Below, piece after piece: positions 55,027 through 64,000 of a stretch of DNA of 64,000 bases; position 1 is the stretch's first letter, and each line of letters opens with the position of its first letter. The position numbers and the translations under genes are program-made. The notes below the pieces were generated by a model that made no database searches, was not told the DNA's origin, and saw nothing but the letters and a program-made list of their open reading frames with translations. This stretch comes from Bacteroidota bacterium (GTDB lineage Bacteria; Bacteroidota; Bacteroidia; Chitinophagales; Chitinophagaceae): the NCBI GenBank assembly GCA_018268055.1, contig JAFDXF010000086.1:180487-244486 (forward strand). The letters are read 5' to 3'.

Positions 55027-58000
55027 TTAGTTATTTACTTTACTTGACTTTCCTTCTTCAGCAATTACCTCATTCAGTTTGGTCTGTGCTTCTGTTTTCA
55101 ATTCCTGATTGAGTGTATTATTTACCACACTCTGTAAAGTTGCTTTAGCATTGAAATAATCTTTTTGTTTAAAATATATTTCACCAATCAGGATATATGC
55201 TTTGGTAATCCAGTAGTCATAAGAGCCCGACTTGTTGATTGTCTCCATTGCTGCTTTTTCAGCATCTTTCAATCTGTTCAACAAGAACAAGCAATGAGCG
55301 GTTTCATAGCGTGCTTCTGCAGCAAGTCCTGCTTTATTTAATTGTATTACTTGTTTGTAATTATTCAATGAAGCTTCCAGCTGACCGTTTGCTTCATTAG
55401 CCTTACCCATAGCCATATTCGCCAGTGCTTTATCATCCGCATTGCTGCCTTTTGCATTTGTTAGCTCTTTTGCATTGTCAACAGCATCTGCATATTTACC
55501 CAATTGATATTGACTTCTAAGAATTCCACGCATTGCTTCCAACTTATTTTCCTGACTGGCAGTCAATTGTTTTAATTGTGTATAATAACGCTCTGCATTC
55601 TGATAATTCTTTTGCTCAAAGAATGAAATCCGACCTGCATTGAGTAAAGCAATTTCAGCATATTGGTTTGGCGATTTACTCACTACATATTCATAAGCAG
55701 GTAAAGCATTATCCCAATCTTTTCTGGAGTTATAAATTTCTGCTACATTAAAAGTAGCTTCCAAAGCATGTGTTCCATTGGGGAATTGCTGTAAGTATGC
55801 TTTAAATGCCGATAACGCCTCATTGATTTTTTGACCATCATATAATTTCTCTGCAGCATTATAAGTAAGGTCGTCTTCTACATTTGCACTCAAAGGTTTT
55901 CCTATCTGACGCATATATGCTGAATATTCATCCGGCTTGCCCTCTTCAATATATATTGTTTTAACGTTATCCAAAGCATCTTCAGCCTCCGGCGCATTTG
56001 GATATTGAGCTACAATTTCTTTGAATTGTTTCAAAGCATTATTATTATCGTCAATATTATAATAGGCTGTACCTAATTTAAGTTTAATCTGTGCTTTAGT
56101 AGTGGTACTTGTAGTCGATTGTAAGACATTATTCAAATAAGGTATTGCATCTCTGAATTTTTCATTACTCATGAATGTATTGGCAATTTCCATATTGGCA
56201 TCTGAAGCCAATGATGAATTTGGAAATTTCCGTATCAAATTATTCATCAAAGCAATTTTCTGATTTGGATCTTTCACACCGGCTAACATAGCAATTTGAA
56301 AAGTTGCATAATCTTCAGCCGGCCATGAGAATTTAACAACATTGTCATACATAGATTTTGCTACAGTATAATTTTTCTGCATGTAATAGCAATCCGCCGT
56401 ACGTATATAAGCATCTTGCGTCAAAGCATCAGAATTTAAAGCAGGATTTTTACCCAGCGGCTCGAAATAAGATAAGGCTACAGGATAATTTTCTTTACGT
56501 AAATAACAATAGCCTAAATTATATCGAGCATTCGTCGCATTGGCTTCCCCCAGTGTTGGCGACCCGGAACTCACGTATTGTTGATAGTATTTAATTGCAG
56601 AATCCAATTGTTTATTCCGATAGGCAATTTCTCCTTTCCAGAACTGTGCAAATGGAAGAACGGAGCGATTATTCGGATCGCCTAAGAGTTTATTTAATAG
56701 AGCATCTGCTTCTGAAAGCCTGCCATCATTAATCAACTCTGCAGCTCGGCCATATAAAATTCTTGGATAAATTTTCTTGGAATAGTCTGAAGGATTCTTC
56801 AATCCTTCTATCATCGTCAGGGCGTCTTTAAAATTATTTGTACCTGCGAGAATAGCGACCATTAAATCTTTTGCTTCGGTAATGTATTTTGAATTGGGAT
56901 AATCTGCAATAAATGAACTTAAGCTATTCAATGCTTCGTCTTGAAAACCTAACTCGTAAGAGAGTTTTGCATACTGATATCTTGCAATCTCTTTTTGTTC
57001 CGCATTACTGCTGTTGGACGCACAAAACAGAAAAGCGTTTCGGGCATTTGCTTTTTGTCCTGTTTTTAAATATGCATCACCCAATAAATACATAGCATGC
57101 TGACTTAAAGAATCTTGCTTACCACTTAATTGTTTGAAACCATCAATGGCTTTGTTGTAATTATTGGCCATATAATAGCTGTAAGACAACTCGTACAAAT
57201 CCTCTCTTCGAACTTTTTGTGATCGGCTCACATAGTCTTCCAAATAAGGGAGTGCTTTAGCAAATTCACCTTTTTCAAAATAGGCGTGGCCAATCAGTTG
57301 TTTTAATTCTAAATCATAGTACTGCGAGCTTGCTCCCGACTGTAATTTTTTTTGTATGTAATTGATTGATTCGTCTTTCTTGCCTTGTATGTAATATATC
57401 TGCGCAATGTAGAACGGCACTACATTGGCATAATTCTTATCATTTTCTACTATTTTGAAACTTTCTAAAGCATCTTTATATTGTTTATCCCTGAAGGCCA
57501 AAAAGCCATAATAATAATTTGCATCAATGTAATTCGGATCATTTTTCAATGTACGAATCGTATTAAATAAAGGTTTTGCTTTTGCAAAATCTTGTAATAT
57601 GAAATAAGAATAGCCTTGATGAAATTTCATATCGGCAATCTCTCGGTTTGAAAGATTGGCAATATTTGTCTGATCGTATTGTTGCAGCGCATCTCTGAAC
57701 TTCTGGCTTCTGAAATAATATTCAGCCAATTGAAAATTCATCATCTGCACCCGAGCATTATTTTTTTGCAGGTTGATATAATCTTGTGCCAGCTCTTCTG
57801 CCCGTTCCTCATTTTGCTTTAACCCGCATACTATTGTATAATATTCGATTTCTTGAACGGCGATTGGATTATTAATCTTATCCGTTTCTTTCACATCCCG
57901 CATTAACTCTCTAAGAAGTGGATATGCCAAACTATATTGTTCTTTCTGATAGAATTCTTTGGCTTGTTTAAACTTAATATCAGGGTCGCTGTAATATTTG

Positions 58001-58074
58001 GTTTCCTGAGCCAAAACGGTTGTGCTGAGTAAAACAGCAATAAGTAGTAATCGGTAATGATTCATTAAAAACAT
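55027..58074 (-). CDS. large tetratricopeptide repeat protein, 1015 aa
   Basis: The protein has an N-terminal signal (LLLIAVLLSTTVLAQ) and then TPR motifs over nearly its whole length, for instance FKQAKEFYQKEQYSLAYPLL, QYYDLELKQLIGHAYFEKGE and FKEIVAQYPNAPEAEDALDN. It ends EVIAEEGKSSKVNN. TPR solenoids of this kind are periplasmic scaffolds in Bacteroidota. Being first in the operon with a barrel and an HU-like membrane protein, a role in envelope assembly is inferred. Two ATGs (58074, 58065) are possible starts. Confidence 0.85.
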   Translation of the reverse strand: MFLMNHYRLLLIAVLLSTTVLAQETKYYSDPDIKFKQAKEFYQKEQYSLAYPLLRELMRDVKETDKINNPIAVQEIEYYTIVCGLKQNEERAEELAQDYINLQKNNARVQMMNFQLAEYYFRSQKFRDALQQYDQTNIANLSNREIADMKFHQGYSYFILQDFAKAKPLFNTIRTLKNDPNYIDANYYYGFLAFRDKQYKDALESFKIVENDKNYANVVPFYIAQIYYIQGKKDESINYIQKKLQSGASSQYYDLELKQLIGHAYFEKGEFAKALPYLEDYVSRSQKVRREDLYELSYSYYMANNYNKAIDGFKQLSGKQDSLSQHAMYLLGDAYLKTGQKANARNAFLFCASNSSNAEQKEIARYQYAKLSYELGFQDEALNSLSSFIADYPNSKYITEAKDLMVAILAGTNNFKDALTMIEGLKNPSDYSKKIYPRILYGRAAELINDGRLSEADALLNKLLGDPNNRSVLPFAQFWKGEIAYRNKQLDSAIKYYQQYVSSGSPTLGEANATNARYNLGYCYLRKENYPVALSYFEPLGKNPALNSDALTQDAYIRTADCYYMQKNYTVAKSMYDNVVKFSWPAEDYATFQIAMLAGVKDPNQKIALMNNLIRKFPNSSLASDANMEIANTFMSNEKFRDAIPYLNNVLQSTTSTTTKAQIKLKLGTAYYNIDDNNNALKQFKEIVAQYPNAPEAEDALDNVKTIYIEEGKPDEYSAYMRQIGKPLSANVEDDLTYNAAEKLYDGQKINEALSAFKAYLQQFPNGTHALEATFNVAEIYNSRKDWDNALPAYEYVVSKSPNQYAEIALLNAGRISFFEQKNYQNAERYYTQLKQLTASQENKLEAMRGILRSQYQLGKYADAVDNAKELTNAKGSNADDKALANMAMGKANEANGQLEASLNNYKQVIQLNKAGLAAEARYETAHCLFLLNRLKDAEKAAMETINKSGSYDYWITKAYILIGEIYFKQKDYFNAKATLQSVVNNTLNQELKTEAQTKLNEVIAEEGKSSKVNN

Positions 58075-58251
58075 CTTTAATTCTTAAAGTTAAACGATGC
58101 GAATATTCAAATTATTTCAGGTATTACCAAACATCATTCCAAACAAGTGTGGATAATCCATTTGGAGCTACTGCTTTAACAGTTTATTATCAATATCAAA
58201 TTTTATTGTGCCTTTATCATTTTCACTATTATTGCACAGAATATTTTATAA

Positions 58252-59262
58252 ATGTTGCCAACAGATAATCAAGCAAATATATCAAGCGATACGTTAACCG
58301 TTCTACCAACAGAAGGCGAATTCGTTTATCCTTCAAAGTATCAACAGCAAGACTCAGGAGCAAATATTTGGATAAAATCTATCTTGAGCTTAGCCATCTA
58401 TTTGGTTTTTGGTTTTTATATTTTCCCGAGTTATAAAATACTATTACTGATTACTATCATTGTTATCATTCATGAATTGGGGCATTTCATTGCAATGAAA
58501 TCTTTTGGTTATAAAGATTTAGGTATGTTTTTCATCCCACTACTCGGTGCTTATGTATCGGGGAAGAAAAGAGAAGTATCTCAAAAAGAATCTGCCATTA
58601 TTTTATTGGCAGGGCCATTGCCGGGGATTATCATTGGTATCCTATTTTTCTACTTGTATCAAAATAATCCGAATGGAGCAATATCAGGAATTTACTATTA
58701 TTATATCAGTTTACTTTTTGTGCTACTCAATCTATTTAACTTACTACCCATTTATCCATTGGACGGCGGGCAATTATTAAGTCGTGTATTTTTTGACGAA
58801 GATGATCGGTTAAGATGGTTGATTATTTTCATCTCCGTTGCTTTGTTAAGTTGGGTTGTTTGGAAACTTAAAAACCCTGTTTTATTTGCCTTTCCTGCCT
58901 TGCTCCTTCTACGAATGTTCGGCGATAATAAATTAACCTCTTTAGAAAAAAAAGTAGAAGAAGCTGGCATTAATACGGATCTGGAATATGATGAATTACC
59001 GGACAAAGATTATTGGGCAATACGCAAATTTGTGATTGAAGAGATTGCTTCTTTTCGCAATGTACAACAAGCACCACCCTTTGAGTATTCCAATAAGGAA
59101 GATAAAATCATGAACACCATTCAAAGTATTTTACATCGACATTTGATACAAGACATATCCGTTGTAGGAAAGATATTCATCTTACTGATATGGGCTGCAT
59201 CCATTATTGCGCCATGGTTGATAGGAATGAATATGAATTTTTTTAACCAATTAGGTTTTTAA
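58252..59262 (+). CDS. site-2 protease family (M50) metalloprotease
   Basis: The 336-aa integral membrane protein has the zinc motif VIIHELGHFIAMKSFGYK in a membrane helix and the second-ligand motif LLPIYPLDGGQLLSRVFF in a later one, both essential for M50 proteases. There is no PDZ domain, unlike RseP. The stop codon overlaps the end of the convergent DUF6526 gene by 4 bp. Substrate unknown; anti-sigma factor or signal-peptide cleavage is typical for the family. Confidence 0.88.
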   Translation: MLPTDNQANISSDTLTVLPTEGEFVYPSKYQQQDSGANIWIKSILSLAIYLVFGFYIFPSYKILLLITIIVIIHELGHFIAMKSFGYKDLGMFFIPLLGAYVSGKKREVSQKESAIILLAGPLPGIIIGILFFYLYQNNPNGAISGIYYYYISLLFVLLNLFNLLPIYPLDGGQLLSRVFFDEDDRLRWLIIFISVALLSWVVWKLKNPVLFAFPALLLLRMFGDNKLTSLEKKVEEAGINTDLEYDELPDKDYWAIRKFVIEEIASFRNVQQAPPFEYSNKEDKIMNTIQSILHRHLIQDISVVGKIFILLIWAASIIAPWLIGMNMNFFNQLGF

Positions 59263-59684
59263 ACACGATAATAATCGCCACGCCAATTTTTGATTGCCTT
59301 TTTTATACTTTCCATTGACAATTTTTCTTCAATCGCTCTCTTGGCTAACTCAGGAAATTCTTCATCGCTTGCAAAACGTAAACCAATAATCTGGCCCATT
59401 CTTAAACTTTTATCCAATGGCTTTCCGGTTAAAATGAAATGCCTAAAGTTTTCTTCTGCACGAATAGCTCTGTCTTGTGCTACCAAGGCAAAGTGGCGGG
59501 CGTAATAGAATAATACAGCAATCAAAACAAAGATTACAACTATCAATGCAGCAGTCAACATACTTCCCTCATTATATCTACGAACAAAGTTGATAACACT
59601 ACCAACAAGTCCTAATAAAACAAGTAAAATTGCCCCGTGATATACGGGCACAAAACGACGGTGGTTTTTATAATTTTGCTCCAT
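59259..59684 (-). CDS. DUF6526 membrane protein, 141 aa
   Basis: Two N-terminal membrane helices (HGAILLVLLGLVGSVINFVR and LTAALIVVIFVLIAVLFYYA) precede a soluble tail with RAIRAEENFRHFILTGKPLD and LRMGQIIGLRFASDEEFPEL, the conserved block of DUF6526. Common in Bacteroidota; function not known. Confidence 0.8.
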   Translation of the reverse strand: MEQNYKNHRRFVPVYHGAILLVLLGLVGSVINFVRRYNEGSMLTAALIVVIFVLIAVLFYYARHFALVAQDRAIRAEENFRHFILTGKPLDKSLRMGQIIGLRFASDEEFPELAKRAIEEKLSMESIKKAIKNWRGDYYRV

Positions 59685-59755
59685 ATTATTTCATTTATAG
59701 TATAAAGTTAATACTTAATAATCATAACCTCGTAATGGTTAAATATAATAAGTCA

Positions 59756-61144
59756 TCACTTCAACTCATCTAATACTTTAAACATTTTATTAATTACCGA
59801 TGATGTTTTCCCACTATAATTATTTACCAGAAATGAAAAAATATATTCTTTCCCATCTTTAGATTGATGATATCCACAATAGCCTTTTACATCGCTAATC
59901 GTTCCGCTTTTCATTTTCATCCCATTAAATTCAGGTAGTGCATCATAAAAATATTTAAACCAATCTTTTGTTTTTGCATATTTCAATATCTCTACTTGCG
60001 CATGTGTGGTGATGCGATTGAGTGGAGAAAGCCCTGAGCCGTCATACAAATTCAGTTCCTCAATATCTAAACCTTTATTCTTCCAAAACTTTTTCAATAC
60101 ATCTACACCTGTTGCAGTAGCAGCAGTTCTTTTTGATTCAAAAGCCAATTTCTTAATCAATGCTTCGCCATAAAGGTTGATGCTCTTTTTCAGAAACCAA
60201 TATACTATTGAGTCTAAAGTTGGTGAACTGTGGGTGTATGTTGCAATGAATTTTCTACTTGCAGTGTCATCCAAGATTAATGTAGCTAAGTCTCCTGTGC
60301 TATTAAATATACCGGTGTTTGTATTTCGCAATGCTTCGGTAAATTGAAAAAGTGGATTAGGCATTGTACCCGAAATCACAAATTTGCTTTCATTCACCGG
60401 AATTGTTCCGCGTATCGTTAATGCAGATAAATTTGACTCAGGTAAGTAGATATAGGCATTATCGCCAGTTCCTACTGCTGCTGACGTAAGTTCTGCATTA
60501 AATTCGGTAGCATATAAAGTTGGAGTTGTTGAGACTACTTCAACTTTATCGCCAGTTTTTTTTCCCGATTTCAAAGCAACGTCATATTGATTTTCTCGCC
60601 AGTTGAAATATCCGGCACCGGCACCATAATAATTTCCAATGTCTTGCCATATCCAGCCATCAGGTATGTACTGTGTGCTCCAATTATTTTTATTTACTAA
60701 AATGGTTTTATCCAAAACTTTTTGTGATGTTTTCAAGAAGCCATTTAAAGCATTCAAGATATTTTCCATTTTGGTATTATTCCAACGCCAACTACCCAAT
60801 GTAGGATCGCCGGATGGAGTAATGTATAAATTGAATAAACCTTTATTTTCAGTAATGCCAAAGTTTGTTTTATACTTAAAATCTTTTCCCAATAATTCAA
60901 ATGCTGTTACTGCAGTAACAATTTTTTGAGTGGAAGCAGGCGCCATTCCTACTTGACTATTTTTATCAAACACTACTTTTCCGGTTACAGCATCAATTAC
61001 ATATAATGAACTCATCGCATGCTTCAGTTGCGTATCAGATGCGTACTGCGCCCAAGCTTTTTCCAAACGTTGTGCAATATTTTGTGCAATACCATCAGTG
61101 AATAATGCCACACATACAGAAATACACAATAAAATCTTCTTCAT
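59756..61144 (-). CDS. dacB: D-alanyl-D-alanine carboxypeptidase/endopeptidase (PBP4 type)
   Basis: This 462-aa serine peptidase trims peptidoglycan in the periplasm. It has a signal peptide (ending TDGIAQ), the nucleophile motif APASTQKIV (Ser71, Lys74), the second motif YDGSGLSPLNRITT, and the KSG form of the third motif in MKMKSGTISDVKG. The long insert between motifs 1 and 2 is that of the PBP4/DacB class (S13). Confidence 0.92.
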   Translation of the reverse strand: MKKILLCISVCVALFTDGIAQNIAQRLEKAWAQYASDTQLKHAMSSLYVIDAVTGKVVFDKNSQVGMAPASTQKIVTAVTAFELLGKDFKYKTNFGITENKGLFNLYITPSGDPTLGSWRWNNTKMENILNALNGFLKTSQKVLDKTILVNKNNWSTQYIPDGWIWQDIGNYYGAGAGYFNWRENQYDVALKSGKKTGDKVEVVSTTPTLYATEFNAELTSAAVGTGDNAYIYLPESNLSALTIRGTIPVNESKFVISGTMPNPLFQFTEALRNTNTGIFNSTGDLATLILDDTASRKFIATYTHSSPTLDSIVYWFLKKSINLYGEALIKKLAFESKRTAATATGVDVLKKFWKNKGLDIEELNLYDGSGLSPLNRITTHAQVEILKYAKTKDWFKYFYDALPEFNGMKMKSGTISDVKGYCGYHQSKDGKEYIFSFLVNNYSGKTSSVINKMFKVLDELK

Positions 61145-61211
61145 ATTTTTCAGTTTATACCTTTGCTAAACTAATTGATTTGGTTTTAAAAACTTCATAA
61201 AGTTTGAATAT

Positions 61212-62480
61212 ATGATGAACAGTTCGGTTATTACGATTGGTGATGAATTACTCATTGGCCAAACTATTGACACTAACTCTGCTTTTATTGGTCAGGAGTT
61301 TAATAAGATTGGCTTGTGGGTGCGCCGACGTGTGGCAGTAGGCGATAACTATGATGAAATATGGAAAGCATTAGATGAAGAAAGTAAAGAATCAGATATC
61401 ATCATTATTACCGGTGGTTTAGGTCCAACTGCAGACGACATTACCAAACCATTACTCTGTGATTATTTCGGAGGCAAAATGATTGTCAATGAAAAAGTAT
61501 TGGCACATGTTCATCATCTTTTTAAAAATGTATTTAATCGTCCCGGGCCAATGCCGGAGTCGAATCTGAAACAAGCGGAAGTACCTAACTGTTGTACAAT
61601 TCTACACAATGAAACAGGCACAGCACCCGGAATGTTATTTAAAAAAAACGGAAAAGTATTCATATCACTTCCCGGCGTACCGCATGAGATGAAATGGCTT
61701 ATTATCAACGAAGTGATTCCTTATTTGTTGAAAGAATTTAAAATGCCGGCGATTGTGCATCGTACTGTACTTACAGTTGGGCAAGGCGAATCTCATATTG
61801 CAGCTTTATTAAAAGATTTTGAATCAACACTACCTACACATATCAAATTAGCTTATCTACCCAATTATGGAATGGTAAAACTTCGTCTTACAACATTCGG
61901 AACAGATAAAGAACAAACTGAAAAAGAGGTTGAACCATATTTTAAAAAATTGCAAGAAACCGTAAAAGATTTTTTGGTAACCAATGAAGATGAAGGACTC
62001 GAGGTAGTAGTTGGAAATATTTTAAAATCAAAAAATAAAACAATGGGTACAGCGGAGAGTTGTACCGGCGGATATATTGCTCATTTAATCACGAGTGTTG
62101 CAGGCTCATCTGCTTATTTCAACGGAAGTGTGGTGAGTTATTCTAATAGTGTGAAAGAAAATGTGCTGGGCGTGCAAACTAAAACAATAGAAAGATATGG
62201 TGCAGTAAGTGAAGAAACGGTGAAAGAAATGGCAGCAGGCGCCATTCGTACACTTGGTGTGGATTATGCCGTAGCCGTTTCGGGAATTATGGGGCCAGAT
62301 GGAGGAAGTGAAGAAAAACCTGTGGGAGCAGTTTGGGTTGCAGTCGGGTGCACTGCTAAAACAGAAACCCTAAAACTCAATCTACGTTTTGATCGCAAAC
62401 GAAATATTAGTTTAACCGCAACTTATGCATTGAATTTTTTGAGAAAATTTATTCTGAAGAACGAAACAGATGTATTTTAA
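61212..62480 (+). CDS. cinA: CinA-family nicotinamide-nucleotide amidohydrolase
   Basis: The 422-aa protein joins an N-terminal MoCF-like domain (SVITIGDELLIGQTIDTNSA, then IIITGGLGPTADDITKPLLC) to the C-terminal NMN deamidase domain (GTAESCTGGYIAHLITSVAG, then YAVAVSGIMGPDGGSEEKP). It recycles pyridine nucleotides; competence induction is species-specific. Two ATGs occur in tandem at 61212 and 61215. Confidence 0.94.
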   Translation: MMNSSVITIGDELLIGQTIDTNSAFIGQEFNKIGLWVRRRVAVGDNYDEIWKALDEESKESDIIIITGGLGPTADDITKPLLCDYFGGKMIVNEKVLAHVHHLFKNVFNRPGPMPESNLKQAEVPNCCTILHNETGTAPGMLFKKNGKVFISLPGVPHEMKWLIINEVIPYLLKEFKMPAIVHRTVLTVGQGESHIAALLKDFESTLPTHIKLAYLPNYGMVKLRLTTFGTDKEQTEKEVEPYFKKLQETVKDFLVTNEDEGLEVVVGNILKSKNKTMGTAESCTGGYIAHLITSVAGSSAYFNGSVVSYSNSVKENVLGVQTKTIERYGAVSEETVKEMAAGAIRTLGVDYAVAVSGIMGPDGGSEEKPVGAVWVAVGCTAKTETLKLNLRFDRKRNISLTATYALNFLRKFILKNETDVF

Positions 62481-62582
62481 CAAATAATCGGAAACCTATA
62501 CCTTTGAGCCGATTGCTTGAGTAGTTTTATTTTGTTGATAAAATCAAATAGAACACTATTATTAAACACTGAAATAATTTGT

Positions 62583-63935
62583 ATGGCACTTGTAGATTTA
62601 GTAATGCCCAAACTTGGCGAAAGTATTATGGAAGCTACTGTTTTGAAATGGCATAAAAACGTGGGCGACTCTGTAAAGATGGATGAAACCGTTTTGGAAA
62701 TAGCTACAGACAAAGTGGATAGCGAAGTACCCAGTACTGCCGCAGGTGTTATTGAAGAAATTTTATACAATGTAAATGATGTAGTGCCTATTGGTAAAGC
62801 CATTGCAAGAATCAGAACAGCAGCAGCCGATGCCCCTATTAGTCAGCCTGTTATTTCTACTCCGGCACAAGAAGCAACATCACAAAACATACAAGAGGCA
62901 GTGGTTGTAGAAAGCACACATACTAAAGCAGAAACGGTACGCCCGCAAACCGGGAGCATTGCAGCCAATCGCTTTTACTCACCATTGGTTTTGAATATAG
63001 CAGCGAGCGAAGGAGTAAGTATGTCTGAATTAGAAGCCATACCGGGCACAGGTAATGAAGGCAGAGTAACTAAAAAGGATATTTTACAATATGTGACTGA
63101 TAGAAAATCAGGCATCAAAAAAGTAGATGTAAAACCTCAAGCTGCTGAAATGATTATACCACTTGCAAAAGTGGAACAAGAAAAAACTGCAAGTTCTTCA
63201 TCCTCTGCAATTACAACTTATACCGGCAATGTGGAAGTGATTGAGATGGATCGGATGCGAAAACTGATAGCAGAGCACATGGTGCGTAGCAAACATACCA
63301 GCCCACACGTTACCAGTTTTACCGAAGCAGATGTAACCAATCTGGTGCAATGGCGTGACAAGGTGAAAAAAGATTTTGAAAAGAGAGAAGGAACGAAAAT
63401 TACTTTTACACCATTATTCATTGAAGCAATTGTGCGCTGCATCAAAAAATTCCCGTTGATCAATTGTTCATTAGATGGCGATAAGATTATTGTAAAGAAA
63501 GACATCAATATCGGAATGGCAACTGCATTGCCTTCCGGAAATCTAATAGTACCTGTTATTAAAAATGCTGATCAATTAAATCTTGTTGGCCTTACAAAGC
63601 AAGTAAATACGCTTGCAGATAATTCCAGAAACGGAAAACTAAAAGCAGATGATACAACAGGTGGAACTTTCACCCTTACTAATGTCGGTACATTTGGTAG
63701 TTTGATGGGCACACCAATCATCAACCAACCACAAGTGGCTATTCTCGCAGTAGGCGCTATTAAGAAAAGACCTGTTGTGATAGAAACACCAAATGGTGAT
63801 AGTATTGCCATCCGCCACATGATGTACTTGAGCATGAGCTATGATCATCGTATTGTGGATGGAAGCTTAGGTGCCACATTCCTGACTGCTGTTGCCAAAG
63901 AATTAGAAAATTTTGATAGTAAAAGAGAATATTAA
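62583..63935 (+). CDS. dihydrolipoamide acyltransferase (E2) of a 2-oxoacid dehydrogenase complex
   Basis: The 450-aa E2 has one N-terminal lipoyl domain (lipoylated Lys in EIATDKVDSEVPSTAAGVIE), a Ser/Ala/Thr-rich linker, an E3-binding domain (VLNIAASEGVSMSELEAIPG, then TKKDILQYV) and the catalytic acyltransferase domain with MSYDHRIVDGSLGATFL (His and Asp). ATG 62583 (MALVDLVMPKLG) is used; upstream codons do not fit. Single lipoyl domain suggests branched-chain or 2-oxoglutarate type; E1 and E3 genes are not seen. Confidence 0.93.
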   Translation: MALVDLVMPKLGESIMEATVLKWHKNVGDSVKMDETVLEIATDKVDSEVPSTAAGVIEEILYNVNDVVPIGKAIARIRTAAADAPISQPVISTPAQEATSQNIQEAVVVESTHTKAETVRPQTGSIAANRFYSPLVLNIAASEGVSMSELEAIPGTGNEGRVTKKDILQYVTDRKSGIKKVDVKPQAAEMIIPLAKVEQEKTASSSSSAITTYTGNVEVIEMDRMRKLIAEHMVRSKHTSPHVTSFTEADVTNLVQWRDKVKKDFEKREGTKITFTPLFIEAIVRCIKKFPLINCSLDGDKIIVKKDINIGMATALPSGNLIVPVIKNADQLNLVGLTKQVNTLADNSRNGKLKADDTTGGTFTLTNVGTFGSLMGTPIINQPQVAILAVGAIKKRPVVIETPNGDSIAIRHMMYLSMSYDHRIVDGSLGATFLTAVAKELENFDSKREY

Positions 63936-64000
63936 TTCATCTTCGGCGGAGCACCGAATTTTTGCACTTTGAATTGATACGCTTTACCTTTTCTTTTCAG
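63932..64000 (-). CDS. 3' end of a minus-strand gene cut by the window edge
   Basis: The minus strand is open from the edge to a TAA whose complement is at 63932-63934, reading LKRKGKAYQFKVQKFGAPPK then MN. It overlaps the E2 stop codon. Only 22 residues are visible, so the family cannot be named; the reading is basic and plausible as coding. Confidence 0.45.
   Translation of the reverse strand: MKRKGKAYQFKVQKFGAPPKMN

Overview
The window is AT-rich DNA from a member of the Bacteroidota, most likely a chitinophagaceae-like lineage. This is inferred from several features: a type IX secretion sorting domain of the gliding-motility (CHU_C) type at 8.5-11 kb, a secreted M43 protease with a C-terminal sorting-like domain, recurrent TAnnTTTG -7 promoter boxes, an almost complete lack of Shine-Dalgarno sites, and a prokaryotic HU-CCDC81-type protein. 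No tRNA or rRNA gene was recognised.

Left end (1-6.9 kb), accessory island. The window opens inside a REP-associated tyrosine transposase (RAYT). Its coding frame runs through a perfect 30-bp palindrome and a run of 15-bp repeats. Next come cas1 and cas2 of type II-C character and a 17-repeat CRISPR array (47-bp repeats, 29-30-bp spacers). No cas9 or tracrRNA is visible, so these would have to lie left of the window. The last repeat is cut short by three copies of a 29-bp palindromic element. Phage Mu-like morphogenesis debris follows: a 5'-truncated MuF protein with an ADP-ribosyltransferase-like C-terminus, three small minus-strand reading frames, a second 5'-truncated MuF protein with a CdiA-type tRNase-like C-terminus, a 68-aa protein, and a truncated gpG-like protein. 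This pair of MuF proteins with different C-terminal toxin-like domains, beside a CRISPR array, is the most unusual part of the window.

Middle left (7-21 kb). A secreted protein and a family-2 glycosyltransferase precede a large T9SS-targeted surface protein. A six-gene minus-strand operon for nucleotide sugars follows (aminotransferase, UDP-glucose dehydrogenase, UDP-glucuronate decarboxylase, UDP-N-acetylhexosamine dehydrogenase, rfbC, rfbD), divergent from the Kdo transferase waaA. Together they point to LPS/capsule synthesis. Thymidine kinase and a lipoprotein complete the block.

Middle (21-43.6 kb), mainly metabolism and transport: glutamate dehydrogenase, an MgtA-type Mg2+ ATPase, a secreted helical protein, an ECF sigma factor, folE, a flavin reductase, a PhnA-like protein, an MgtC-family protein, aconitase, a CzcCBA heavy-metal efflux operon with a small leading gene, an orphan HSDR_N-type nuclease-fold protein, AMP nucleosidase, a fused double-ATPase peptide transporter subunit, and queA behind a GC-rich structured leader.

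Right part (43.6-64 kb). A 478-bp intergenic repeat element is followed by ftsE, purM, ribF, holA, a coiled-coil membrane protein, the M43 protease, glutaminyl cyclase, and a minus-strand operon (methyltransferase, HU-like membrane protein, outer-membrane beta-barrel, 1015-aa TPR protein). Then come a site-2 protease, a DUF6526 protein, PBP4, cinA and the lipoyl acyltransferase of a 2-oxoacid dehydrogenase. A minus-strand gene runs off the right edge.
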